64,000 nucleotides of DNA from Auricularia sp. M13 (GCA_037042915.1 CM073194.1:4774001-4838000); one strand, 5' to 3'. Shown: positions 1-11,445, numbered from the stretch's first letter. The notes: a model not told the origin generated them from the sequence alone. Translations and numbers: made by a program.

Positions 1-25
1 GCAATCGACCCCGCAATCCGGCGCT
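1..25 (+). repeat. 25-bp direct repeat, copy 1 (reaches window edge)
   Basis: The first 25 bases recur exactly at 1761-1785 in the same orientation. Because identity reaches the window edge, the real repeat may be longer. Both copies read in one frame as the tail of an F-box-like N-terminal segment (…QSTPQSGA). They bracket the F-box-like fragment at 165-1103, as expected from a local duplication. Confidence 0.7.
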
Positions 26-164
26 GCTCATAGCTTGCTCCTCGGATATGAAGTTTCGAGCTGGGATTTACGACTTGACGCTGGGGAAGCGGGCAGTGCA
101 TGCCCAGTGGAACCTGTCTCGATCTCATGTGCCAAGAAACCGATTTGAGGAGTAGGTTGATTAT

Positions 165-1103
165 TCATTCACCATAATAGCCTTCTCGGATTGTGCATGC
201 GACGCGGCGCTGTCGACAGCGCAGAATCAAGTCGTCCATCGGGAGAGATGCTTCAACAACAGAGACCTGTAGCTCACGCAGCGCGTGCGCCTTTGCGATA
301 GCGTCAAGCAGAAGACCACTGACCGCAACTAGGTCTGCGTGCGCTGTGGGCCACCAAAATTGCAGGTCCAATGCCCTCAAGCCGGGGCACTGGCTCAAGA
401 TGGAGGGGAGCATGGCGCGGATCTCCAGACCGGATGCTGCCAGGTAGAGGTCGCGCAGCGCAGGGCACGCGGTAACAAGGGCCAAGGCGTCCACACGCGC
501 TGTATCGAGTGGTGTATTGAGTCTAAGCCTCAGCGAGACGACTGCTCGAAGCGATCCGGCTCGAATGGCGGCCCAGTCAACATTTTCGAGGAGATGCAAC
601 GTGTGTGGATAGAGGGAGGCATCGACATTGCGCGCGGTCCAGCGGCGCGAGACGACCATGGGTAGGGCATCGCAGTATTCTAGGCGGATGGCACAGTGTT
701 GTGGGCCGTCTGAATCGAAGGGCTGCTCGGAAAGCGGGGGATCCAGCTTGACACTCTTCAGGTTTGGCAGCTGCTCCAGCAGCGCACTGAACTCGTGCGA
801 CTCCTCTTTAAATGTGTAGATAAGAAGGTCTCGTATGCTTGCAAGTGGTCTGTCCAGCAGGTGCCTAAGTCCGGATATGCTGGGTGTGCGGAGTTCGAGG
901 TATTTGAGGTTGCGACAGGCATTCAGTAGGCCGGCCAGGGCGACGATCTCGTCTTCGAGATCTTCTAGGCAGAGGACCAGCGATCCAATGCAATCGCATA
1001 AACCGGGACCTATGGGAAGATCCACTGCGCTGTAGCCCATCATCTCGATACACAGCCTATTGGATAATATGAAGTACTGCCATTCAGCGTCGCATGTGTT
1101 CAA
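165..1103 (-). CDS. F-box/LRR-like protein, C-terminal part (partial)
   Basis: This 312-residue open frame is rich in leucine repeats with irregular LRR spacing (for example LKYLELRTPS and LRALDLQFWW), as in the C-terminal halves of agaricomycete F-box proteins. The frame begins at a non-ATG codon, so 1103 is only the open-frame edge; the first in-frame ATG is near 1043. No F-box was found directly upstream on this strand. It may be a 3' exon or a remnant. Such proteins usually act as substrate receptors of SCF ubiquitin ligases, but without the F-box no function can be assigned here. Opposite-strand sequence at 1693-1836 looks like an F-box protein N-terminus, which suggests rearranged copies. 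Confidence 0.5.
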   Translation of the reverse strand: MNTCDAEWQYFILSNRLCIEMMGYSAVDLPIGPGLCDCIGSLVLCLEDLEDEIVALAGLLNACRNLKYLELRTPSISGLRHLLDRPLASIRDLLIYTFKEESHEFSALLEQLPNLKSVKLDPPLSEQPFDSDGPQHCAIRLEYCDALPMVVSRRWTARNVDASLYPHTLHLLENVDWAAIRAGSLRAVVSLRLRLNTPLDTARVDALALVTACPALRDLYLAASGLEIRAMLPSILSQCPGLRALDLQFWWPTAHADLVAVSGLLLDAIAKAHALRELQVSVVEASLPMDDLILRCRQRRVACTIREGYYGE

Positions 1104-2187
1104 GGCATCTATCCCATCCCGAACCTTTCTCTTGGTATCACGTTACTTCTGGGCATGGCGTTGAGGCTTGAACGAAAATTGAGCGCACACCGATCTGAGC
1201 TCTGTGCCAGAAAAAATGAGAGAAAGAGGGACGCGCGGAGTTGCAAAGCTTTGAACTAGGCTTGTCCCGCGCGTGTGTCATCTCCAAGCGCAAGCACCGG
1301 CGCGCGATGTCCCCCACACCGCCTCCTAACTTGGCGCGCTTTTTCTACGCGTCGCACATGCCAACTCGTTTGACAGCACTTGCACCTTAAGGAGCCGTAA
1401 GTAGCACATATTCGACGTCCTGCCACCGTTGCCAGCGGCTGTTTCTGCAAGTCGCGTTCACCGCCCACCGCCTGAAGCTTGATGGAATCCGCGCACGAAA
1501 AGCGTACGATAGCTATCTTGATCTTCTGCCTTTGCATGTCGGCCTCGCATTGCTCACGGTGGCGACCGTCTTCGACAGGAAACTCAACCAGGATCCCGTT
1601 ACCGCCAGGTCAGTTGATGGCGCCAGACCGGGCTGCATAGAGACCCAAAATTGCGCGGCAGATACACAAGACCTTTGCAGGCTCTGGGCCCGATGGACCT
1701 GGTGGACGCGCGCAAGGCTCTGGTGCGAGCGACAGCCGTGTTCGATGCCCAGCGGCGCGAGCAATCGACCCCGCAATCCGGCGCTTTGCGCGGACATGAT
1801 TACTTCACAAGGCGTTCAAGACAGTCTCACGTGTGAGGAAGGCGGTTTGATGGATTTAGAGTGGTCTATCATGCCCTGAAATCCGGAGAATGCAAAGAGT
1901 CTCGGACGATCGATCCCCTGTCTCCATGGAATGTGCAGTGCAGACGATCCAGCGGATGATGAGGTTCTTCGGGTCTGGCTGTGGGCGCTCATGAAGTTCT
2001 GCAGTGTTCTTACGTCTCAGAGGTCAGTTGATTTGATTTAAAATATGAAAGCTGTGTACTACAGGCACAACGAAACGCAAGCGCGGTCAAGCCCATGTCC
2101 ATTCTGTCACTATCTACGCTGCCATGAAGAGTTTAGAAAACCGCGGTGGAAGTATTAATATCTGTACAAGGGAGGGACGCCATCTTG
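1104..2187. other. Intergenic region with F-box-like N-terminal fragment
   Basis: No complete gene was seen. The + strand at 1693-1836 encodes a short alpha-helical stretch (MDLVDARKALVRATAVFDAQ) typical of the region before the F-box in basidiomycete F-box proteins. It is not followed by an F-box. It carries copy 2 of the 25-bp repeat and is best read as a gene fragment. Confidence 0.4.
1761..1785 (+). repeat. 25-bp direct repeat, copy 2
   Basis: Exact match to positions 1-25. Sequence diverges immediately after the match, so this is one edge of the duplicated tract. Confidence 0.7.
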
Positions 2188-3094
2188 CTAACGTCGGTCG
2201 GACGCTATTGCATTGAACTTGAAGGGGTATGAGTTCGACCGGCTGTTGTACATCGCGCCGCTTGGGATGCCGTGGTCTCTTTCAACACGATAGGCCTGCG
2301 CTATGGGCGAGTCAGTATTTACGTCGTTGATAACCTCTGCTGGCCGGCGAGCACCAGCGTCGAGGTTTTGTAACTCTATTTCTCGCGAAGTCGGGGAGCG
2401 TCGGTGTTGCCGACTGCTCGGCGAATCATCTTCCCATAAAACGGCAGACACAATGGCAAGAAATCCCAGGGAAATCATCAGCCCGATCGCCATCCAGACG
2501 GACAGGTTTCCGCAGATTATAGCCGGATTATTGGTGCATCTCCTGAGGGGTAGTAGCGCGTGAGCATTGAACGCGCTGCGCAGTGAGTTGAAGGTTGAAC
2601 TCACGGATCTTTGGCCCCGTGACAGTCGAGGATTCTCCTCAGTTCTGAATAGAGGATGATGCCCGATTGTTGAAGATCACCGTGCCGCAGAGTATGTCAG
2701 CGAAGAAGGCACAATGGAGAAAGAAAGAAATCATTATCGGTCCGAGACGACGGTTTATCAAGACACCCATCATCCAGACGCCTCCACCAAGGCAGCACCA
2801 GAAAAAAAGTTGGATGGCCGCTATGGGAGGTTATTCAGATTTTTTAACGAGATACTGAGGTTGGGTTTTCTGTTGCTCACCAATTGCAGGTCCGGGATCG
2901 ACTTCCTGTGGGACGCGACGCAATTGCGCAATGCCGGCACCACTCGTGACAGTGGCAATGAACCAGAAAAAGAGAGCGACCATAAAAAGTTTGAGGAAAA
3001 CCCCGTTATGGCTCCAATTGCCCCAGCCGATGCGGCTGGAGGCTGATGAATCAACGAGATCAGACTGTCGCGGACTGGTAGGTGCGCGGGACAT
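2188..3094 (-). CDS. Four-helix membrane protein with an apparent frameshift
   Basis: Exons: 2881-3094, 2605-2820 and 2188-2542, with introns of 60 bp (GTGAGC donor) and 62 bp (GTGAGT donor). Exon 1 encodes MSRAPTSPRQ…, then a helix LKLFMVALFFWFIATV. Exon 2 encodes two helices (FFWCCLGGGVWMMGVL and IMISFFLHCAFFADILCGTV). Exon 3 encodes a fourth (VWMAIGLMISLGFLAIVSAV) and a polar tail, about 225 residues in all. The helix content and continuous topology support one gene. However, exon 2 changes frame between VIFNN and ILYSELRR near 2650-2665: one frame stops there and the next continues well. A one-base indel (mutation or sequence error) explains this. I do not recognise a named family. Confidence 0.55.
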
Positions 3095-4088
3095 GGTGAA
3101 CGTGGTCCTTTTTGGTGGGCCATCGGAGAAGGGTATGGGGCAGACCTTAAGAAGACCGGCGGCAGTGCATGCCAAACACCAAAAGGAAGATAGGTGCCTC
3201 GCAGCGGAACGAGAAGCCCGCGGAGGAATGAGGAGTGAGTTGCCCAGCCAAACGACAGTCATTTGGTTGCGGAGATGTGTGAAATATAAGCTGGTGGAGC
3301 CAGACGCGAAAGCAAACACTAGCAGATTCACGGACGGAATCTTGGAAGGACGCGTAACGATCCTGTGCGAAGCGCCCGGCCTTTCTGCAAAGAAGCATCG
3401 TCAAGTCACACTGACAGTGAATAGATCCGACGGAAGAAGTAAAGCTGTTTGCTTTGGCCAGCGCGCGCAGGGAGTTCGAAGCATGCCCAGGGGAAGTTGG
3501 ACGAAGAAACACATGGCGCAGTGCTGTTCTTGCGCTTCTGCTCGACTTAAGCATATGAAAGGAGCGAGTTGGGTCGAGCGTCGCTGGCAGAGCGCTCGCG
3601 GTCTGCTGATGATGCTCGATCGAACGAAGTTGCGAGCCGGAAGCCCGCGGAGTTTGCTTTGTCCCTTGTCTTCCTCCGTTTTAGAACTTCCCATTATTTT
3701 GCCAGGAAATGCACTAGCACCACGTTCCAAAACGCTCAAACGGCGATATATCACCGATATGCGCTTCTGCGGTACCTGCACATGCTGCCCCTCTGATAGC
3801 GACTAGCACTTTGGCCGTCGCTCATAGACCAATGTTTGCTGCTTCAAGCTCGATGTCTCCTCGCTTCCAAGGATAACTTACGGCTCAGCTGTACTCGGAC
3901 CTCAGATTTCTCTGAGCAGATGATAATCCAAGGTCGTCCATCTGGCTACAGAAAAATGTGTTGAATAAACAAACGAGTGGTATGTAACCTGTGCATCAGC
4001 ACAGGCAGTGTACAACAGGACTGACCGTACATTAGGTTGTGAAAAGACTCCTCTACGTATACTATGGGTGAATAATACGACGCCTCCG
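3095..4088. other. Region without a recognisable gene
   Basis: Open frames exist on both strands (the longest, about 291 codons on +, overlaps the membrane-protein exons), but none shows plausible protein composition or exon structure. It probably holds the promoter of the membrane-protein gene and the 3' flank of the phosphatase. Confidence 0.4.
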
Positions 4089-5553
4089 TCAAGCGGTGGC
4101 ACCGCACGAAGCAACCCAGCGAGCATCGCCCCACTTCGCCGCCGCCGCTTTTGCGTGCTTTTTGACGAACTCGCGGACGCTGCACGTGCCGTACTGGCGT
4201 CCCAAGCCCGTCTGGCAGCCCAGCGAAACCGGCGCGTCGTTGAGCAGCAAGCGAACTTGCGGCTCGCCAGCGCCGCACGAAAAGCGCTCCCACAGCATCT
4301 GCGCGCCGAAGGGCACCTGGCTGCTGGTCCGGAATTTGCGGTTGTGCGGCACGGGGCCCGTAGCGCTGAGCGGGTGCGCGTCCGCGAAGAGCCCGAGCGC
4401 GGTGAGCGCGAGGTCGATGGTCGTGTCGTGCCCGAACTCGAGGTGCATCGCCTGCTCCGTCGCGTTGGTCGGCGTCAGGATGCCGACGAGGCGCGCAACG
4501 TAGAGCGAGCCGAGCGTCGGGCCCATGTCGCCTGGCAGGTTGTAACCGAACGCGCCGTCCATGAGCAGGTCGAGCTCGTACTCGAAGGACTGCAGCTCGG
4601 ACTGCTGGAACGCGCCGCACCATGGCGAGTACGCGGGTCCGAGGGCCGCGAGATCGTATGCGCAGGCATACAGCGCGCCGTGCACGTCGTCAGCGGTCAG
4701 GTTCAGACCCGGGATGGCCTTGTTCAGCCGCTTCGCGATGGGCGGGAGGTAGACCTTGCCCCACGCCACGACGCCCTGCAGGCATTCAATTCAACAACCA
4801 TCAAAGTCATTGCGGGAAGACTGGACGTACGTCGTTCCCATAGTCGTACTTCCAGTTCTTGCACGTGTTCATGGGCGTGATCCAGCTGGGCGTCACGCTG
4901 TCCTCCGCGATGCGCTCGTACGTCGAGTTGTCCCACGCGCGGCCAAAGTAGCCCCGCGCGAACCACTGCGCGCTCTCCTCCACGCGGTCCTGGATGCCCG
5001 CGAGGATCGTCGTCGCCTGCAGGTGCGGGTAGCGCAGGCGCATCGCGACGCCATGCTCGAACAGCGTCTGCCGCCCGTGCGCGCTCAGGTCGTTCGCGCC
5101 TGGAGCGTTCGCAAGGTTGGTTCAAGCCACTATATTCTGGCCGCGTGACGTACCGAGCGTGGACGTATAGCCCTTTTTGAGGAACGCAAGCCCGGCGGGG
5201 AGACGCGCCTTGGCGATGGCGCGCTTCCCCGCGTCGCTCTGCAACTTCGCGACGAGCGCCTGGATCGGCGGCAGCTCGCTCGCGAGGGGGTACCGGTCGC
5301 CGTGTCTGCCCATCTACAATTCCACTCACGCGTCAGCTCATATGCCACACCACATCCCAGCACGCACATAAAGCACCCTATCAACGACGCACTCGTCCGG
5401 GAGGTCCTCGCGGACGCCCGCGGGGACGGGCGCCTTGTGGTACGGCGAGAGATTGCCCAGCGCATGCGCCACGCTGTCGGGCACGACCGCGGCTGCTGCT
5501 GCTGCGCTGCTAGCAAGGGCGAGACTTCCGGTGAGCGACCAGACGCGAACCAT
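4089..5553 (-). CDS. Secreted histidine acid phosphatase (phytase/MINPP clan)
   Basis: Exons: 5368-5553, 5154-5313, 4831-5099 and 4089-4775; three introns of 54-55 bp with GTGCGT and GTACGT donors. The joined frame closes at 433 aa. A signal peptide (MVRVWSLTGSLALASSAAAA) precedes the mature part. Residues 64-71 hold the catalytic GRHGDRYP motif (the RHGxRxP signature), and a late GHDTTIDLAL supplies the HD proton donor, so both halves of the branch-2 histidine phosphatase site are present. The length is normal for fungal phytases and MINPP-like acid phosphatases. The family hydrolyses phosphomonoesters, often inositol phosphates, outside the cell or in the secretory pathway. Substrate preference cannot be read from sequence. 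The inositol oxygenase gene lies just upstream on the same strand. Confidence 0.9.
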
Positions 5554-6501
5554 ACTCGGTGAGCTCGATGAAGGCTGCTTGGGTGGGTCAGGGCCGCCGC
5601 CGCGTGCATCTGCGAGTATTTATACATTAGCAACTTGGCGGTCGCCGACATCATGATTGACGCCGGCGCCATGTGCTTCCTCAGTCTTATCTGCTCTCTC
5701 GGTGACGATGGGCTTTCTCCTGGCATCTGGCGACTACGGTTTGGATACTTATTGGAGCTGGCGTTTTCGGTTTCTCGTTGGGTTTCTCCAAACTTGGACA
5801 AAACGGCGTACACTTTGCATGTTCGGAAATGCAGGCTGTAATTTCTGTCAACGTTGCTTCCGAATTGGCAGTTGGAAGCCTGACGTTTCGGTCAAGCCAG
5901 TTGGGTGAAGGTGGTTCATGTTGATCTGCCCAGCCCACACTATCCGCGCAAAGGAAATCCTTTTTCTACAATCTCATTAAAATACACAAAATTGGACCTT
6001 GGAACGATGTCTTCCTTCGTAAAGTCTGCAAACGAGACTAACACAGAACCAGCTGCTCTTCCCTCTCCTTTGCGTTCGCTGAGTCTTTGGCAGCCAAAGT
6101 CGCTGTTTCAACACTCTTCAAAACACTCTTCAAGCTTCCGGTAGATAATCCCGATACCAAGAGGAATGCACAAGGTTGCTCAACTTGAAGCACGTTGCCA
6201 CCATGATCTGTAGAGCTGGATTACGACCCTGGAAACGATGTTGCTTGTTGCCTGGCCGGGCTGTGCGCCTCTGAGAGCTCGCCAGTAGGGATGAGATCGA
6301 TGACATAGAGTCACACGCTACCTGACTGGACGAAGGTCCGGAAAAGGTGCGAAGCGGGTTGCCGATCGCAATGTCGATAGTGTACGATAACTAAAAAGCG
6401 TTCAATTCGCAATAGCCCAGGGTTCATATAGTCTAGCAATAGCCCTCTTTAAGTTGCCCAAAGTTCGGTTTTCGAGTTCGTCCCTGTCTCCTGTTACCCG
6501 C
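5554..6501. other. Intergenic region between phosphatase and inositol oxygenase
   Basis: About 950 bp separate the inositol oxygenase stop from the phosphatase ATG on the same strand. Apart from the TATA box at 5617 nothing specific was seen, and short open frames here look random. Confidence 0.4.
5617..5624 (-). promoter_or_regulatory. TATA box of the histidine acid phosphatase
   Basis: On the minus strand the sequence reads TATAAATA about 65-70 bp before the ATG at 5553. The same spacing recurs before several other genes in this window. Confidence 0.5.
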
Positions 6502-7910
6502 TCACCACTCGATCTCCTCGGGGAAGAATTTCGCAATCAAGCCGGAGTAGTACGGCTTGAGCGCGTCGACGTCCGGCGGGGTGTCGCTCTTGCTGTACAG
6601 GTCGTACGGGTTGAACGCCTGGACGGCCTCGAGCGACTTCCAGTCCTTGTCACACATGAGGTGGCGGTAGGCGCCCTCGCGGTGCCACCTGCGACCGATC
6701 TCCATTAGCAGAGTCCGAATCGGAGTGCGCGTGGGAAGGGGACACGCACGGGTAGAACGAGTGGTAGCGGATCATTGAGAGGCCCTCTTCGGGAAGCGTG
6801 CATTGGTCGCGGAGCACCCAGTACAGATACTGAATAGGCGTCTCAGATGAGCCGCAGGAAGGATGAGTGGTAACGGACTTCGTCGTGTCCCCAGGACAGC
6901 ATCACATTGTCCAGCCCGCAGCCCGGGCGGTATATCCCGCATTCCGTGCTGTAAATCTCGTCCTTCGAGTCGGGATTCACGTCGAATGTGGTGGACGCGT
7001 AGATGATTTTGTCGGAGAACTTGCACCCGACGGGGAACGTGTCCTACGCGCTGAGGTTAATACCGCGATCACAGCGCAACGGGAGGCTGAAGTGGAGACG
7101 TACACCCACGACGTCCCATTGTCCTCTGCACGTGCGATTGCGTTGAGTATTATGACCTTGCGTTGTGGGGAATGCGACTCACTGAGACCCAAAGAAGAAG
7201 AGCAGTTTCCCAAGATCGTGGACGAGGCCCGTGACCTGCATCCATTCGGGCCGGCCGTCACGGCGCATCGCTTCCGCTGTCTGCAGCAGATGCTGGATCT
7301 GGGACAGCTCCGTCTGACGAAAGCATCAACACAAGGCCTAGATATACGTTGCCTCGGGCTCTGAGGCCTGGTCCACGCACATCGGGGTCGGACTCGTCGA
7401 CCAGCGTGTTGAGGAGCTCGATTGCCTCCCAGACGCCTTTGAGAGTAAACAAAACCGTCATGCGGGCGTCCGACTGAGCGCCCGGCCCAACGCACCCATG
7501 CGAGCCCGTTTCTTCTTCTTGAACTCGGCGCGGACGTTGAGATTGAACTCGACCGTCTGCTTTTCTACTCGGCGATGATATCAGTCGCCCGCAGCGCGTT
7601 CGAAACTAATCCCGCGCACCATGTTGCTCCTTGTAAAAGTTCTTGACGCGCTCGCAGGCTGCCTCGTATTGGCGGAAGGCCGCCTTGTCCTTCTCGGCGT
7701 CGAACACGGACTTGTCGTTCCATGCGGCGTCGGCGGGCGGCGGGGAGCGGGCTTTGAGCGCGTTGACTGTACAGCGAAAAAAAATCGCGTCCGAGTCAGC
7801 CACCGGCGCCTAACTCTAAAATGCTAAACTCCGTCCGCACCGGCGTCTACCGCGTCCGACGCCTTGTCCAGCGCGCGGCCGTCGCGCTTCGGGAAGGGCT
7901 CGAGGTGCAT
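6502..7910 (-). CDS. myo-Inositol oxygenase
   Basis: Nine exons: 7841-7910, 7620-7766, 7496-7564, 7381-7436, 7183-7313, 7104-7125 (22 nt), 6879-7043, 6750-6829 and 6502-6688. All phases close to 308 aa. The enzyme cleaves myo-inositol with O2 to D-glucuronate using a di-iron site. The expected ligands are visible: H122 (QHLLQTAEA), H146-D147 (GLVHDLGK), H218 (SWGHDE), H243 ([10 protein letters not shown]) and D276 (NPYDLYSK). Conserved blocks [18 protein letters not shown] and [18 protein letters not shown] are intact. It is cytosolic, with no signal peptide. No lesion was seen, so the gene should be functional. The histidine acid phosphatase lies downstream on the same strand and could feed it inositol; that link is inference. 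Confidence 0.95.
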
Positions 7911-9137
7911 CGTCGCTAAGGTCGAGGTCGGAGTACTGGTGCAAGCTGGACAGGTGGGGTCTGAATCGGAGTGCACCGGCTATATGACGTGCGCTTGACA
8001 GGCACGCGACCCGGTCAGCTGTGCGCGCTCTTACGAACGGGGGCGTAGCTAGCCATCCCGCCCGGCCCTCCGTTTTATCGTCCAGAGTCACATGCCGCTT
8101 TGCTTCTCGTTGAGACGAGCCAAACGTCTGCCTCTCTACGCAAGATAAGCTCGCGCCTCAATTTCGCACCACCAATTCGACCGATGCCTTCGATTCTCGT
8201 TTCCGTCTCACTACGCAACATACCTGTGGTAGAACCATTAGGAGAACCGGCTTCGGCTCTATCGTTGCCACAGTCTTCTTGCCAGCGTCCAATTGCAAAT
8301 GTGTACATTCTTTCCATCCCCTCATCAGCGCTTGCTGCTATCTCATCCTCTCTGTCAACCTGCTTGTCCCGAAGGTCACTGATGACCTTACCTGGTTCCC
8401 ATCGGTTCTCTTCTCTCGGTTCCCCGGATCGCGCTTGTGTGCCAGCATTTCTCTCGGACCTGTCTTTCCCGTAATGACGAACGCCATCTTGTTCTCATTC
8501 CGGGCCGTATGAAGGTCATACTCACGACTCGGATCTGTCGGAAAATGGTCCCCAAGCCGTCCCAATCTATCTGCATTGCAGGGGCTAGTCAGGGCCGAGT
8601 TCCGTATCGTGGCAACCGTCCTATCACCTCACTCTGAGTCTGCACAGTGGAAGCCCCATGCGCGTCTTCAGCTGAGATCATAGATTCTCAGCAGCGCAGA
8701 TTCGTCGGTCCGTTCTGCTCTCCAGGTCTACGATCCGAACTCTCGTTTCACCGGCTAAACAGTGAACACTTGCTACATACCAATGTCACGCGAGCAGTCC
8801 CGCGACTTCTGCATTGACTCAGTCTATACCACAGACAACAACAGGGACTGCGGCCGGTGCAGAATGTGATTCAGAAGTCATTACATGCGACTTCAACATT
8901 GGCTTCTTGAATGCTGTGATTTCCGGCAACAACTAATATGGGATCCTGCAACTTGAACCAATGCACAAAGCTTTTATTTCGTTCTCCAAAGCTGTTCAGA
9001 ACAGAAGTAAGAACAATCATTGTCATCGACCACGTCCGCGGGATTGCCGTTGTGGCTCGAAGCGCCCGCTTCATGGCGATTGTTGTGCATTCCGCTTGCC
9101 CATTCCCTCCTCTCCCCTCAACCACCACCCGCCTTGA
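7911..9137. other. Intergenic region upstream of inositol oxygenase
   Basis: It contains the divergent promoter zone between inositol oxygenase (minus) and the small membrane protein (plus). Open frames at 8075-8640 on both strands lack recognisable domains or coherent splice structure, and I do not call a gene. Confidence 0.35.
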
Positions 9138-9522
9138 ATGCCCTATCTTATCCTGCTGAATGTGCTCTTGATCTTACCCTTCCCTATCGCCATACTCACT
9201 TTCGGCGTCGGGGAACTGGAACACGTTGTGTCGACGGTGGCTATCCCGTTACTAGGTGCGTAACTTACCTTTGTGCAAATTCCACTTCCACGTTAACACT
9301 CGGATAGCGTTAACTGCCTGGGTCGGATTCTTCTCCGCCCTACGCTTGATCACGACGCCGAGCGCGATCCATCTCGCGTGTTTCGGACAGTTCGACGGCC
9401 GAGGGCTCATTGCCATTGTGCTCGCGCCGGCATGTGTCGCACAAGCAGTATTTCAGATCATCTTCCACGTCGCTCATCATAAAGCGTGTAATGGAAAGGA
9501 CTCCTCCGAGTCCATGCCGTGA
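9138..9522 (+). CDS. Small multi-pass membrane protein, unknown
   Basis: Two exons, 9138-9255 and 9308-9522, are separated by a 52-bp intron (GTGCGT donor, ATAG acceptor) and give 110 aa in frame. The N-terminal stretch YLILLNVLLILPFPIAILTF is a clear helix. Two more hydrophobic segments follow (around ALTAWVGFFSALRLI and GLIAIVLAPACVAQAVFQII), and the tail is short and polar. Small membrane proteins of this layout are common in agaricomycetes, but I recognise no family. The splice structure and hydrophobic continuity across the intron support a real gene. Confidence 0.6.
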
Positions 9523-9928
9523 GCTGTCACATCTGAAAGTCACGTCATCATCGGACTGATGTGTTTCCCCGCAGATGTGGCAACATCCAGAAAGCTGCCG
9601 ATATTGCTGGCTGGCTGTCAGTAGGTGCAGGCGCCGCCGTTACAATCTGGTCCCTCTGGGATAGCTGGAGAAAGAAGCCTGCTCAAGAACATATCATTCT
9701 GCATGACTTTGCAACCAGTGCGATTCCGCTACGTCGTGCTCGCGCGTTCGCCTAATGCCGAGGCAGAGCAGCTGAAGATTTCCCTCATTGTAGCTTGTTT
9801 TTCTCGGCTAGTATACAGCCTGTTGATAATACCTAACCCCCATGGCTGAGACCAAAAGATAAATTATGGACGACAAAGACCCCAGAAAACTACATCATGG
9901 CGCGCGCACGCACATATCACAGGACTTT

Positions 9929-10787
9929 CTACCATCCGGCCGACTCGCTCACTTCGGCCTTACTACTGTCAGAGAACTGCACGCGATACACATACGAGTT
10001 GAACGTGTGCCACGCGTCGGGGTCGCTGCTGTCCGCGCTGGCCTCGCCGCGGTAGATGCCCCACTTGGGGTACGTCTTCCCCGTCCACAGACACAGACTG
10101 CTCCTGCCGAGCTTCTTCTGGCCGTCCAGCCAGAACTCAAGCGAGCCGTTGCAGTCGCTCGCCGTGTCGATAGCAAGCCCGATCTTGTGCACCGCCTCCA
10201 TGCTCGAGCCCGTGCTGAACTCGCCGGACCAGATAGCCGTGCGGTTTGACCCGTTCGACCCGGGCGTCGTGTACGCTAGCGTCAGCGTGGTCGTGCTCGG
10301 CCCACCGCCCTCGAACTCCAGGTGGAAGGGAATGTTCTGCTGCGGCGCGGCGTATTTGTCTGCTTTCTTCCTGAGAGAGTACTACTGTTCAGCTCCACGG
10401 TATGATCAATCATACGTGGAAGACTGAAACTCACCATTGGAAGATGACAAGCCCGGAATGCGCGCGGCTGAGACGGAGCGTGTACCCGATATAGTACTTC
10501 TTGTTTGCCGTGAGCTCGCCATCCTGCAGGTTCTTCACCTCGGCGCGCCGGTAATGAGCTGCGCGCTTGTAGTGCAGGCAGGGCACGCCCAGTTTCGAGT
10601 CGTTCTCCGGCTTGATGAAGACATTGTTGCCGCCAGTTCCATCCGCGACGTGGTCACCGAGGTTCTGTGCTTCCATGTCGACACGTCCGAGCTTGGACAC
10701 CGGGTCGCCTCCATGATAGTCGATGAGAAGTTTCGCGTGCGCGGCGATGAGAAAAGGCAGGACACCGAGGAAGGGAAGAAAATGCAT
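9929..10787 (-). CDS. Secreted polysaccharide lyase, PL20/PL14-like
   Basis: Exons 10435-10787 and 9929-10370 with a 64-bp intron (GTGAGT donor) give 264 aa. The signal peptide MHFLPFLGVLPFLIAAHA is followed by a beta-jelly-roll type sequence. The blocks YKRAAHYRRAEV, KYYIGYTLRLS, LVIFQWKKAD and KTYPKWGIYRGE resemble fungal PL20 glucuronan lyases and the related PL14 group. These enzymes cut uronic-acid polysaccharides by beta-elimination outside the cell. The family call rests on remembered motif similarity and needs a profile search; concanavalin-like lectin/glucanase folds are an alternative. It lies 2 kb upstream of inositol oxygenase on the same strand. Confidence 0.65.
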
Positions 10788-11445
10788 GTTGAAGGTGAGG
10801 CGATTTAAAAGGGACGAGTCGAAGTAGAAAGTCGAGCGCAGAAAGAGAGGACGATGTAGCAACTGTCAACCATTGTCGTCTTATGTATCCTGTGACCTAG
10901 CTCACTGCCTGAACGGTGTGGCTGAACACGGGGAGACCACCATCCCGAGTCAGAGGCAACGGCGCCCATTCACGGGCAGTTGGGGCCGTGATCCTGCGAA
11001 TCGGGTCGCAATGGATAATGCGTGTCAGCTGTACCAGTCGAACAGTGAGCAAACAGCCTGGAACGCGTGGAGAAAACGCTGGCAATCAGGCCTTACTCAC
11101 CGCAACCCGGTGCAGGCAGGCCAAGCAGCAAAACATCTTTCCAATTCCGTCCGTCCGCGGGAAATCTTTCGGCCTCCTCTGACCGAATGGCGCGCTTCAC
11201 CTTGATTGCACTCCAATCTGGAAATCCGAGAATCGGGTTGCTGACGGTGTGGCCTTCCCTCAAGTCTGAGTCTGACCTTGAGGCGTCGACCGCTCGCACA
11301 TCAACCAGCCGATTCCGCGACAGCAGAAGCAAACGGGCGTGAAAACTGCGAGAGATCACATAGACGTCTGTTTCATTCCGTACATACGATCAAAGTGCAG
11401 CATAGGGGTTCTGCGGCGGTTGGAGGGAGACCGGGGAGCGAAAGA
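10788..11445. other. Intergenic region
   Basis: It lies between the ATG of the lyase and the 3' end of the zinc-knuckle protein, both on the minus strand. A TTTTAAAT stretch just upstream of the lyase ATG may serve as its TATA element. No gene was seen. Confidence 0.35.

Noticed and set aside
2931-3806. 291-codon plus-strand open frame
   Set aside because: It overlaps the membrane-protein exon on the other strand and has no domain, signal peptide or splice support.
4008-4880. 290-codon plus-strand open frame
   Set aside because: Antisense shadow of the histidine acid phosphatase.
8075-8640. Gene in overlapping open frames
   Set aside because: Frames on both strands lack coherent splicing and recognisable composition.
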